17,303 nt of DNA from JAEUIZ01 sp046155605 (GTDB taxonomy: Bacteria; Planctomycetota; Phycisphaerae; Phycisphaerales; UBA1924). The translations under genes and the position numbers were made by a program. Of this stretch, positions 8,201-13,717 are shown piece after piece; position 1 is the stretch's first letter, and every line of letters starts with the position of its first letter. Below the pieces are notes generated by a model, which saw only the letters and a program-made list of their open reading frames with translations, was not told where the DNA came from and ran no database searches. The stretch covers positions 1-17,303 of the forward strand of contig JBJXFQ010000020.1 in the NCBI GenBank assembly GCA_046155605.1. The letters are read 5' to 3'.

Positions 8201-8420
8201 GCTGCACGCGATGGCGCGGGTGCGTGCCGAGCAGAAGCGGTTTGCGGAGGCCGAGGCGCTGGCGTTAGAGTCGGAGCGGGCGCTCGCCTCGCGACCGCCT
8301 GATGCAGCGCGGATGAAGCGTCTGGCGACGATCATGGTCGATCTGTACGACAAGTGGGAGGCGGCAGAGGCCGGGAAGGGGCACGGCGCGAAGGCGGAGG
8401 CGTGGCGGGGGAGGAAGTAA
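5253..8420 (+). CDS. Membrane Ser/Thr protein kinase with ten kinesin-light-chain-type TPRs
   Basis: A 1055-residue receptor-like kinase. A short N-terminal region (1-80) includes the planctomycete-type ERACRGDRRLLERVESLL. The Hanks kinase domain spans about 84-385: glycine loop LGEGGFGTVHLAE (92-104), Lys in VALKIIK (K116), HRDIKPSN (D209), DFGIAK (230-235) and GTPEYMSPEQ (255-264). All catalytic residues are intact, and it is an RD kinase. A transmembrane helix lies at about 409-430, then a charged coiled-coil-like segment (432-475). The outside part has ten 42-residue KLC-type TPRs, each marked by G-x-x-H-x-x-T: His at 599, 641, 683, 725, 767, 809, 851, 893 and 977, with the ninth repeat degenerate (Ala at 935). 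AGAGG precedes the ATG by 5 nt. Pairing with the upstream ECF gene is typical of planctomycetes; the kinase may phosphorylate that sigma factor, which is inference. Confidence 0.95.
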   Translation: MSENEAAKVKAIFGEAIELPEGERAGYLERACRGDRRLLERVESLLRSAEGDDPFLRGPTVDPDGESRRFRGSDPSEMMGTVIGPYRIVGVLGEGGFGTVHLAEQESPVRRRVALKIIKRGMDTSAVVARFERERQALALMDHPNIAKVFDAGATDSGRPFFAMEYVEGEAITHYCDRRRLSLKERLRLFQQVCAAVQHAHGKGIIHRDIKPSNVLVSERDGGHQARVIDFGIAKATDRSEVERAAFTELRQMIGTPEYMSPEQAEGSSDIDTRTDVYSLGVLLYELLTGVTPFEGKRLRSAAYGEIQRIIAEEEPPRPSTRVGTAEKQLPSVAANRGTEARRLQSAIRGELDWIVMRALEKDRSRRYETASELEAEIGRFLAGQPVMAGPASAGYRLRKFARRNRTGVIAAGLVVASLVIGLIGTATFAVRESAMRAKAEKAETLARTRAEELAKAEALATKRADELDEVSKFQAAQLSGIDPESFGASVRTALVEDTRRGLEKANLPPEEVERNLEALRTLLARGNITSVALRALDETLFARSIEAINEQFKNQPILRARLLQILADTASTLGLLERAEEPQNEALAIRDRELGAEHPETLVSLINKAELLRARGKIAEAGPIYEKVCEVSRRVLGNDHRTTLTAVLNLGAYRGSQGRFDEAEALGTEAVEMSRRVHGAEHAETAGAISNLAFIYRERNQIDKAVAAMREALAIRRKASGEWHPDTLASLNNLGFMLQDADKPEQAEALYRQSLEGYRRVYGEDHPKSLLAVNNIASSLRAQGKPEEAEGLFRESYDRRLRLLGADHSDTIDSMGSLAAVLKDLGRFDEAGPLYEQAYECRKRMLGPEHPKTLQSMANLGGYLDSIERLDEAEPYVRGAYEARARTLGPEHADTMISQNNLAFLYFRKKMYAEAEPLFRDVLEKRRRLLPPGASRTLTSLNNLGVILRDMGRLDEAAEMLAEALGGRRKTLGPTHPTTIDSLHAMARVRAEQKRFAEAEALALESERALASRPPDAARMKRLATIMVDLYDKWEAAEAGKGHGAKAEAWRGRK

Positions 8421-8468
8421 GAAAACTCCAAGCGATACCGCGATAGAAATCAAAATGAAGACTGAAGT

Positions 8469-8493
8469 GAGGACTCAGATGAAGAGAGTCCTC
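8469..8493. terminator. Hairpin between convergent genes, possible bidirectional terminator
   Basis: GAGGACTC (8469-8476) and GAGTCCTC (8486-8493) form a perfect 8-bp stem with a 9-nt loop, in the 113-bp gap where the kinase gene (plus) and the dockerin gene (minus) converge. The surrounding bases are unusually A-rich for this genome. There is no run of T on either strand, so an intrinsic terminator is plausible but not textbook. Confidence 0.5.
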
Positions 8494-8533
8494 TGAAACG
8501 CAACCGGGATTGGCGTGATGAGTAGATGCCGCA

Positions 8534-9943
8534 TCAGGTGCAGCCGACCGCGAAGAGGTTGAGGAAGCAGGTGAAGTCGTTGATGTTGAGGACCGGCGCG
8601 GCCGTGGAGTTGTCGCAGTTGGCGGTGGTGTCGCCTGCGGCATACTTGTTGAGGAAGCAGGTAAAGTCGTTGACGTTCAACACCGGGGCGCTCGTCGAGT
8701 TGTCGCAGTTGGCGTAGCAGGCGGCCGTCAGCGTGGGCACCTGGGCGGCAACGTTGTGCGAACCGCCGACTTTCCAGGTGCCGATGGTGGCCTGTCCGGC
8801 GAGGTTGGGGGCGACATTGGCATCGAAGCGGAAGTTGTACATGGTTCCCCAGCGGATGGCGTTGCCGTTGGGCGTGGAAGCGAAGGTTGGCGCGGCCCAG
8901 ACGATGGTGTTGCCGACGCGGGAGCCGATCCAGTCGGTGCCGCTGACGCTGACGTTGCCCTGGCCATCGCCGTTGAGGTAGTCGACATCGTGGAAGCCGA
9001 TGTTGGAGACGGCGGCGGTGGCAGGCAGTGGGACGGTGAAGGAGCCGATGGAGCGATCGGAGTTGAGGTTGAAGATGGCGAACTCATAGTGCCAGAAACC
9101 GGTGCCGAGGTTGGTGGCCTTGGAGGAGATGACGATACGGCCCTCGGAGGGAATCTGGAAGGTGGTCTCGGTGACGGCGGGGTCGATGACCTTCCACGCG
9201 CGGATGGCGGGGAGCGTGCGGTTGGTGGTGCCGATGAGGCTCATGCTGAAATCGGTGGTGCCGGTGAGTGTGGCTTCGCGGTAGGAGGCGTTGTTGTTCT
9301 GGTTGCCGTTGGCGGCGTCGTCGGGGCTGACGTATTGGGCCTCGACGAAGTAGCGGACGCTGGCGGAAGAGGCTTCGAGTTCGCTGGTCTTGGCTTGAAG
9401 GCGGCGTGCGGTGGTGCCGGAGAAGGCAGGGTTGGCGGGCGGATAGGTGAAACCGCCGGTCCATGCGTTGACCTGAAACTTGGGTCCGAGGTTGGTCTGG
9501 AAGCCGTTGCGTGTGGCGGTGTAGGGGTCTGCACACCCGACGCCGAGGTGCGTGCCATCGGTGGTCTGGCAGGTCGGGCAGCAGAGGATGTCGCTGAGGG
9601 CGAAGAAGCCGTGCTTGAGCCAGGATTGGCCGATCTGCTCGAAGCGGCCTGAGCCGGAGACAGTCTTGTACTTGTAGAGGTTCTGGCCGATGACGGGGTG
9701 CTGGTTGTTGAAGTCGAACCAGTTGAGCCAGACGTTACCGATGTTGCAGGAGTAGGTGCCGATGGAGAAGGCGTCGATGCCGCCCGAGGCGGTGTAGTTG
9801 GCGGCGGGGCCGGTGTCGTCGGGGCTGAAATAGTTATCGCGGAGGATGGCACCGACGATGACATCGGGGCCGGAACTGGTGCACTGAGCGAGGCTCGGGG
9901 CGGCGGTGCCGGCGGCGAGCATGAGGGCGGCGATGGACTTCAT
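8534..9943 (-). CDS. Secreted protein with C-terminal GC-type dockerin domain
   Basis: A 469-residue secreted protein. The signal peptide MKSIAALMLAAGTAAPSLAQ is followed by a beta-rich body of about 380 residues with no family I can name; it includes several Cys (e.g. LCCPTC) and NLNSDRSIGSFTVPLP. The last ~60 residues are two copies, 30 residues apart, of ANCDNST-x-APVLN-x-NDFTCFLN, a Ca2+-loop/helix pattern used for GC-type dockerin-anchored proteins of Phycisphaerae-like planctomycetes. The protein ends two residues after the second repeat plus FAVGC. Each repeat holds two Cys. The start has AGGAG about 10 nt upstream and places the signal peptide correctly. A good sigma-70-like promoter lies upstream at 10006-10034. 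Its role is probably extracellular or surface-attached; no catalytic motif is recognised, so the substrate or partner is unknown. Confidence 0.88.
   Translation of the reverse strand: MKSIAALMLAAGTAAPSLAQCTSSGPDVIVGAILRDNYFSPDDTGPAANYTASGGIDAFSIGTYSCNIGNVWLNWFDFNNQHPVIGQNLYKYKTVSGSGRFEQIGQSWLKHGFFALSDILCCPTCQTTDGTHLGVGCADPYTATRNGFQTNLGPKFQVNAWTGGFTYPPANPAFSGTTARRLQAKTSELEASSASVRYFVEAQYVSPDDAANGNQNNNASYREATLTGTTDFSMSLIGTTNRTLPAIRAWKVIDPAVTETTFQIPSEGRIVISSKATNLGTGFWHYEFAIFNLNSDRSIGSFTVPLPATAAVSNIGFHDVDYLNGDGQGNVSVSGTDWIGSRVGNTIVWAAPTFASTPNGNAIRWGTMYNFRFDANVAPNLAGQATIGTWKVGGSHNVAAQVPTLTAACYANCDNSTSAPVLNVNDFTCFLNKYAAGDTTANCDNSTAAPVLNINDFTCFLNLFAVGCT
8558..8714 (-). repeat. DNA-level duplication encoding the two dockerin half-repeats
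   Basis: Two ~67-bp copies (8558-8624 and 8648-8714) share long identical blocks, for example TTGAGGAAGCAGGT and GAGTTGTCGCAGTTGGCG on plus, at a 90-bp period matching the 30-residue protein repeat. Similarity at synonymous positions suggests strong constraint, gene conversion or recent duplication of the half-domain. Confidence 0.8.
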
Positions 9944-10005
9944 GGAACTGACTCCTGGAAGCGAAATGGAAACTCGGACCTACCCCCCCCACTCCCCGTG
10001 CGCGC

Positions 10006-10034
10006 ATTATGCAACGGAAATGCGTCCGACGCAA
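10006..10034 (-). promoter_or_regulatory. Sigma-70-like promoter of the dockerin protein gene
   Basis: On the minus strand TTGCGT (10034-10029) is followed after exactly 17 bp by CATAAT (10011-10006). The transcription start would be near 9999, giving a leader of about 56 nt that contains the AGGAG ribosome site and a run of eight G. It lies in the 177-bp region shared with the divergent TraB-like gene, for which I see only a weak CATACT at 10103-10108. Confidence 0.6.
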
Positions 10035-10120
10035 GCCCGCGCGGAAGCCGTACCCTTGATACAGGGGCAACACCCTCAGAAGCCCGTACTGCCCTGGCAC
10101 ACCATACTCGAGGCCACGCC

Positions 10121-11434
10121 ATGAAATGTAGAACGTCGTATGTCGCGGTTGGCACCATTGCGCTTTGCGTGGCGGCGTCAGGCGGAGCGGAGGATCGAGC
10201 GGCGCACGAGCCGAAGCCGTACATGCGCGTGGTGGATGATGGCGGTGTGACGCGGCTGGAGATGGCGGTTCGGAAGTTTGAGGCTGTAGACGGTGCGGCG
10301 GATGGAGGCGGGCGCGCGCGCGGGCCCGTGGTGTACTTTGCGGCGGCGGTGCATATTGCCGAGGGGGCGTTTTATCGGGATTTGCAGGGGTTTCTCGATG
10401 CGCAGGACGTGGTGCTCTTCGAGAGCGTCAAACCGGCGGGGGCCGGCGACGCGCGGCATGACGGCGTGGTGCCACAGACGGACGAGGCCAGGCGGAAGCG
10501 TTCGGAGCAGCGTGTGCGATTCGTGGGCGTTGCGGTGGAACGGTTTCGGATGCAGGAGAAGCGCTATCCGAAGACGCTCGACGAGATCGCGGCGAGCGGG
10601 ATGGGCCGGATGGCGGACCTCTTGAAGTCGTCGAGCGTGGATGCGTGGGGAAACGCGATCGTGTACACGCTGGTGCCGGCGACGGCGGAGGGCGAGCGGG
10701 CACGGGTCGAGGTGGTGAGCCTCGGCGCGGATGGCCGTGTGGGCGGCGATGGCATCGACGCGGATCTGCGGCTGTCGGACCAGAAGCCGCTGAACAAGAG
10801 CGAACTTGGGGACCGGAGCAAGGGGATTCAGCAGCGGTTGGCCGATGCGTTGGAGGTGGAGTTTCAACTGACGGCGATGCACCACGATCGGGCGAACTGG
10901 CGGAACAGCGACCTCTCGATCGATCAGGTGGAAGCGCGGCTGGAACAAGCGGGCGCGGACGGCGGGATGCTCTTTTCGATGCTGGATGGCTCGTCGATGG
11001 GGTCCAAACTTGCGGGTTTCCTGATCGGGCTGCTGGGCTCGACGCCGGAATCGCGGGCGATGCTGCGGGTGGCGATGATCGAGACGATCGGGCGTGCGGA
11101 CGCGCTGTTTGCGGGCCTCGGCGGCGAGATGGGCGCGCTGATGGAGGTGATCGTGGTGGATCGGAACACGGCGGTGCTGACGGACCTGAGGGCGATCATC
11201 GAGAACGAGCCTGGGGTGAAGAGCGTGGCGATCATCTATGGCGGGGGCCACCTGCCGGACTTGGAGCGGCGGCTGGTGCGTGAGTTTGGGTATTCGCCGG
11301 CGGGCGACGAGTGGCGTACGGCGATGCGGGTGGACGCGAAGGCGGCGGGGCTGACGCCGGGGCAACTGACGGCGACGCGGAAGATGATCGGCTCGATGCT
11401 GGAGGCGCAGACGAAGCGAGCGAAGAAGAAATAG
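10121..11434 (+). CDS. Secreted TraB/GumN-like protein with inserted GspG-like domain
   Basis: A 437-residue protein with a signal peptide (MKCRTSYVAVGTIALCVAASGGA, cleavage near 22). Two segments resemble the TraB/PrgY/GumN family: PVVYFAAAVHIAEGAFYRDLQGFLDAQDVVLFESVKP (69-105), matching the family's '...VHI...D.V..E' opening, and the C-terminal VVDRNTAVLTDLRAII...VKSVAIIYGGGHLPDLERRLV (346-386), matching the 'ERN' and 'GxGHLPG' signatures. Between them, residues ~122-220 look like the globular part of a type II secretion pseudopilin GspG: an amphipathic helix (RVRFVGVAVERFRMQEKRYPKTLDEI), DAWGNAIVYTLV and VVSLGADGRVGGDGIDADL. There is no pilin N-terminal helix, so it is a domain insertion rather than a pilin. 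The stop is 9 bp from the convergent ispG stop. Function unknown. The start at 10121 places the signal peptide; the frame upstream is open but antisense to the dockerin gene. Confidence 0.75.
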   Translation: MKCRTSYVAVGTIALCVAASGGAEDRAAHEPKPYMRVVDDGGVTRLEMAVRKFEAVDGAADGGGRARGPVVYFAAAVHIAEGAFYRDLQGFLDAQDVVLFESVKPAGAGDARHDGVVPQTDEARRKRSEQRVRFVGVAVERFRMQEKRYPKTLDEIAASGMGRMADLLKSSSVDAWGNAIVYTLVPATAEGERARVEVVSLGADGRVGGDGIDADLRLSDQKPLNKSELGDRSKGIQQRLADALEVEFQLTAMHHDRANWRNSDLSIDQVEARLEQAGADGGMLFSMLDGSSMGSKLAGFLIGLLGSTPESRAMLRVAMIETIGRADALFAGLGGEMGALMEVIVVDRNTAVLTDLRAIIENEPGVKSVAIIYGGGHLPDLERRLVREFGYSPAGDEWRTAMRVDAKAAGLTPGQLTATRKMIGSMLEAQTKRAKKK

Positions 11435-11443
11435 CCGGCGTTC

Positions 11444-12709
11444 CTATTGGCCGCGCACGGTGAGGGGGACGGCACGCTCGCTGACCTGGCCGGCGGCGAT
11501 TTTCTCCCAGCCCGAGCCGAGTTCGCCGAGCGGATCGGGCGGGATGATCTCGACCTTTTTGTCGCCGAGTTTGGCGCGGCCGGCGAGGACTTCGTCCTGG
11601 AAGGCGAGGCACTCGCGGAGGAGGGTGGGGAGGATCTGATCCTCGGTGACGTTGGCGACCTTCTGGCCCTGAACGTAGATGATGCCGCGACGGTCGCCGG
11701 CAAAGACGGCGACGTCGGCACCCTCGGCCTCGCCCGGCCCGTTGACGACGCAGCCCATGACCGCGACCTTCATGGGGAGAGAGACCTTGGCGGCGAGGGA
11801 CTCGCGGACCTGCTGGACGAGGGTGAAGAGATCGACCTGGATGCGGCCGCAGGTGGGGCAGGCGATGAGGTCGACGCCGATGCGTTGGCGGAGGCCGAGG
11901 GAGTAGAGGAGTTCGAGCCCGTCCTTGACCTCGTCGATGTGGTCGGAGGCGTAGGAGATTCGGATGGTGTCGCCGATGCCATTGGCGAGGAGCGCGGAGA
12001 GTGCGGCGATGGAGCGGATGGCTCCGGTTTCGCGCGGGCCGGCGTGGGTGACGCCGAGGTGGAGCGGGTAATCGAAGCGCTGGCTGATCTCGGTATAGGC
12101 GTCGATGACGAGAGCGGCGTCCATGCTCTTGGCGGAGATCGCGATGTCGAAGAAATCACGCTCGTGGAAGATGTCGAGGTATTCCTCGAGTTTGGCGATC
12201 ATGATGGCGAGGAGGTAGCCGTGCTTGCGATCCGAGAAGACGGCACCGAGTTCTTTCATGCGCTTCTGCTTGTCCTTGCGCTCGATGATGGAGCCCTCGT
12301 TGACGCCGACGCGGATGGGGATGCGGGCGGCCTTGCAGGCGTCAATGACGGCGTTGACCTGATCGCGGTCGGTGATGTTGCCGGGGTTGAGGCGGATCTT
12401 GTGGGCGCCGGCCTCGACGGCTTCGAGGGCGCGCTGGAAGTGGAAGTGGACATCGGCGACGATCGGGACGCGGGTCTGGCGGAGGATCTCACGGAGGGCG
12501 TCGGTGTCTTTTTTCTCGGGCACGGCGACGCGGACGGCATCGGCCCCGGCCGCGTGCAGACGGTTGATCTCCGCGACGCAGGCGTCGATGTCGTGGGTGT
12601 AGCCGGCGGTCATGGTCTGGACGGAGACGGGGGCGTCGCCGCCGATGGTGAGGATGCCGGTGCGGTCGTTGCCGAGGGTGATCTGGCGCGTGGTGCGTCG
12701 TGGGCGCAT
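11444..12709 (-). CDS. ispG: 4-hydroxy-3-methylbut-2-en-1-yl diphosphate synthase
   Basis: IspG (GcpE) converts 2-C-methyl-D-erythritol 2,4-cyclodiphosphate to HMBPP, the penultimate step of the MEP isoprenoid pathway, using a [4Fe-4S] cluster. The 421-residue protein is of the shorter bacterial type without the plant-like inserted domain. The TIM barrel starts with RRTTRQITLGN and includes PIVADVHFHFQRALEAVEAGAHKIRLNPGN and RVGVNEGS. Cluster ligands are visible: C284 and C287 in LIACPTCGR, C320 in AVMGCVVNGPGEA, and E327. The ATG at 12709 is the natural family start. Directly upstream is TACTAT, then five bases, then the ATG, with no Shine-Dalgarno. The gene is divergent from the TIM-barrel gene (93-bp gap) and stands alone, with no other MEP gene in the window. 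Confidence 0.96.
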   Translation of the reverse strand: MRPRRTTRQITLGNDRTGILTIGGDAPVSVQTMTAGYTHDIDACVAEINRLHAAGADAVRVAVPEKKDTDALREILRQTRVPIVADVHFHFQRALEAVEAGAHKIRLNPGNITDRDQVNAVIDACKAARIPIRVGVNEGSIIERKDKQKRMKELGAVFSDRKHGYLLAIMIAKLEEYLDIFHERDFFDIAISAKSMDAALVIDAYTEISQRFDYPLHLGVTHAGPRETGAIRSIAALSALLANGIGDTIRISYASDHIDEVKDGLELLYSLGLRQRIGVDLIACPTCGRIQVDLFTLVQQVRESLAAKVSLPMKVAVMGCVVNGPGEAEGADVAVFAGDRRGIIYVQGQKVANVTEDQILPTLLRECLAFQDEVLAGRAKLGDKKVEIIPPDPLGELGSGWEKIAAGQVSERAVPLTVRGQ

Positions 12710-12714
12710 GAGGG

Positions 12715-12720
12715 ATAGTA
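12715..12720 (-). promoter_or_regulatory. Candidate -10 element of ispG (leaderless)
   Basis: TACTAT on the minus strand ends five bases before the ispG ATG, so the predicted start of transcription coincides with the start codon. A -35 is not obvious. The element shares a 93-bp divergent region with the promoter of the next gene. Confidence 0.45.
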
Positions 12721-12766
12721 CGGAGAGGGCGCGGGACGGGTTTGGGTGGTACCGGGTCGGACGATC

Positions 12767-12796
12767 CTGGCACGGGCGGCGCGAGGCGGCTACAAC
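12767..12796 (+). promoter_or_regulatory. Candidate promoter of TIM-barrel gene (leaderless)
   Basis: CTGGCA (12767-12772) and TACAAC (12791-12796) are separated by 18 bp, and six bases later comes the ATG at 12803. No ribosome site fits between. This is the same geometry as at ispG, trmD, sppA and the second ECF gene. Confidence 0.45.
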
Positions 12797-12802
12797 GATC
12801 GC

Positions 12803-13564
12803 ATGATGCCGATCTCGATCTCAATGGCGGGGCTGGCGGGGGGCGTGGGGCTGCCCTGGTGTGAGGGCGGCGTGGTCGATGCGCGGCGGACGTTCGCGTG
12901 GGCGGCGAGCATTGGGGCGCGGGCCGTGCAGATCGATGCGGCGTTGGTCGGCGTGAGGCCGCGGCAACTTGATCGGTCGGCGCGTCGGGAGGTTGCGGCG
13001 CTGATGCGGAGGGCGGAACTGGCGGTTTCGGGGCTTGATTTGTGGATTCCGCCGGCGCACTTTGGGGATGGCGTGAAGGCGGGGCGCGCGGTGGAGGCGG
13101 TGGTGGCCGCGATGGAACTGGCGACGGAGTTGACGGGCCTGGTGGGAGGCGGCACGCGCGGGGTGGTGAGCGTGGAGTTGCCGGAGTCGGGGGAGGTGCG
13201 TGCGGAACTCTCGCGGCGGGCGCAAGAATTGGGCGCTTTGCTCGCGGATCATGGGACGATGGCGGCGAGCGGCGGCGCGGCGGAAGGGCCGATCGGCGTG
13301 GGGATCGATCCGGCGACGGTGATGGCAAGCGGCGGCGACCCTGTCACTGTGGCGGCGAGGGCGGGGACTCGCCTGATGTCGGCGCGGCTGAGCACCTGGG
13401 CGTCGGGGCAGCGAGTTTCGCCGACGTTTCCGGGGCAGGGGCTTGATATCGCGGCGTACGTGGCGGCGGCGCATGTGGCGGGCTATCGGGGCGCGATGGT
13501 GGCGGACCTGCGCGGGGTGGCGAAGCAGGCTGAGGCGGCACGGGCGTGGATCGCGCGGTTGTAA
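12803..13564 (+). CDS. Xylose-isomerase-like TIM barrel protein (sugar phosphate isomerase/epimerase-like)
   Basis: A 253-residue protein most like the AP-endonuclease-2/xylose-isomerase-like TIM barrel superfamily. Supporting segments: DARRTFAWAASIGARAVQIDA (26-46, barrel strand with acidic end), ELAVSGLDLWIPPAHF (72-87), a central VVSVELPE (121-128), PIGVGIDPA (163-171), and the C-terminal GLDIAAYVAAAHVAGYRGAMVADLRG (213-238), the usual 'Y...L...GY.G....E/D..G' ending of these enzymes. There is no signal peptide, so it should be cytoplasmic. Two in-frame ATGs (12803 and 12806) are adjacent; the first is chosen because of the upstream TACAAC. Only some metal-ligand positions can be guessed (E125, D169, D235), so enzyme activity and substrate are uncertain. 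Confidence 0.75.
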   Translation: MMPISISMAGLAGGVGLPWCEGGVVDARRTFAWAASIGARAVQIDAALVGVRPRQLDRSARREVAALMRRAELAVSGLDLWIPPAHFGDGVKAGRAVEAVVAAMELATELTGLVGGGTRGVVSVELPESGEVRAELSRRAQELGALLADHGTMAASGGAAEGPIGVGIDPATVMASGGDPVTVAARAGTRLMSARLSTWASGQRVSPTFPGQGLDIAAYVAAAHVAGYRGAMVADLRGVAKQAEAARAWIARL

Positions 13565-13605
13565 CGCACCGAACTCGAGACGAGGCGAAGGCGTGGTGTG
13601 GAACT

Positions 13606-13636
13606 CACTGGCATCGCCGAGACGGCGAAGCCAGTG
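13606..13636. terminator. Long hairpin 42 bp after the TIM-barrel gene
   Basis: CACTGGC (13606-13612), one mismatch, TCGCC, loop GAGAC (13619-13623), GGCGA, mismatch, GCCAGTG (13630-13636) forms a 12-bp stem with a single internal mismatch. No T-tract follows. It could terminate the upstream gene, or be a palindromic dispersed (REP-like) element, since half of its sequence is repeated 45 bp downstream. Confidence 0.55.
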
Positions 13637-13686
13637 GCACGGCAGGATCGCACGGGCATGGGCGAGAGGGCGAAGTCAGAGGCACG
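13610..13686 (+). repeat. Imperfect 32-bp direct repeat in 153-bp intergenic region
   Basis: Copy 1 (13610-13641) and copy 2 (13655-13686) match at all but five positions of GGCATNGNCGAGANGGCGAAGNCAGNGGCACG, with a 45-bp period. A degenerate third copy (CGAGACGAGGCGAAGGC, about 13576-13592) precedes them at roughly the same spacing. Copy 1 is also half of the hairpin described at 13606-13636, but copy 2 has lost that palindrome. There is no gene in 13565-13717. Confidence 0.7.
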
Positions 13687-13705
13687 ATGAAGGGCGGCCG
13701 TGGAG

Positions 13706-13711
13706 TAGACT
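13706..13711 (+). promoter_or_regulatory. Candidate -10 element of sppA-like gene (leaderless)
   Basis: TAGACT is followed by CCGCGC and then the ATG at 13718, a six-base gap that would put the transcription start on the start codon. There is no good -35. GAAGG at 13689-13693 is too far from the ATG to act as a ribosome site. Confidence 0.4.
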
Positions 13712-13717
13712 CCGCGC

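Noticed and set aside
11447..12718. 423-residue plus-strand ORF rich in Asp, Gly, Glu and Val
   Set aside because: It is the exact antisense of ispG, whose Fe-S ligands and whole length match the family; the acidic low-complexity composition is typical of an antisense frame of GC-rich genes.
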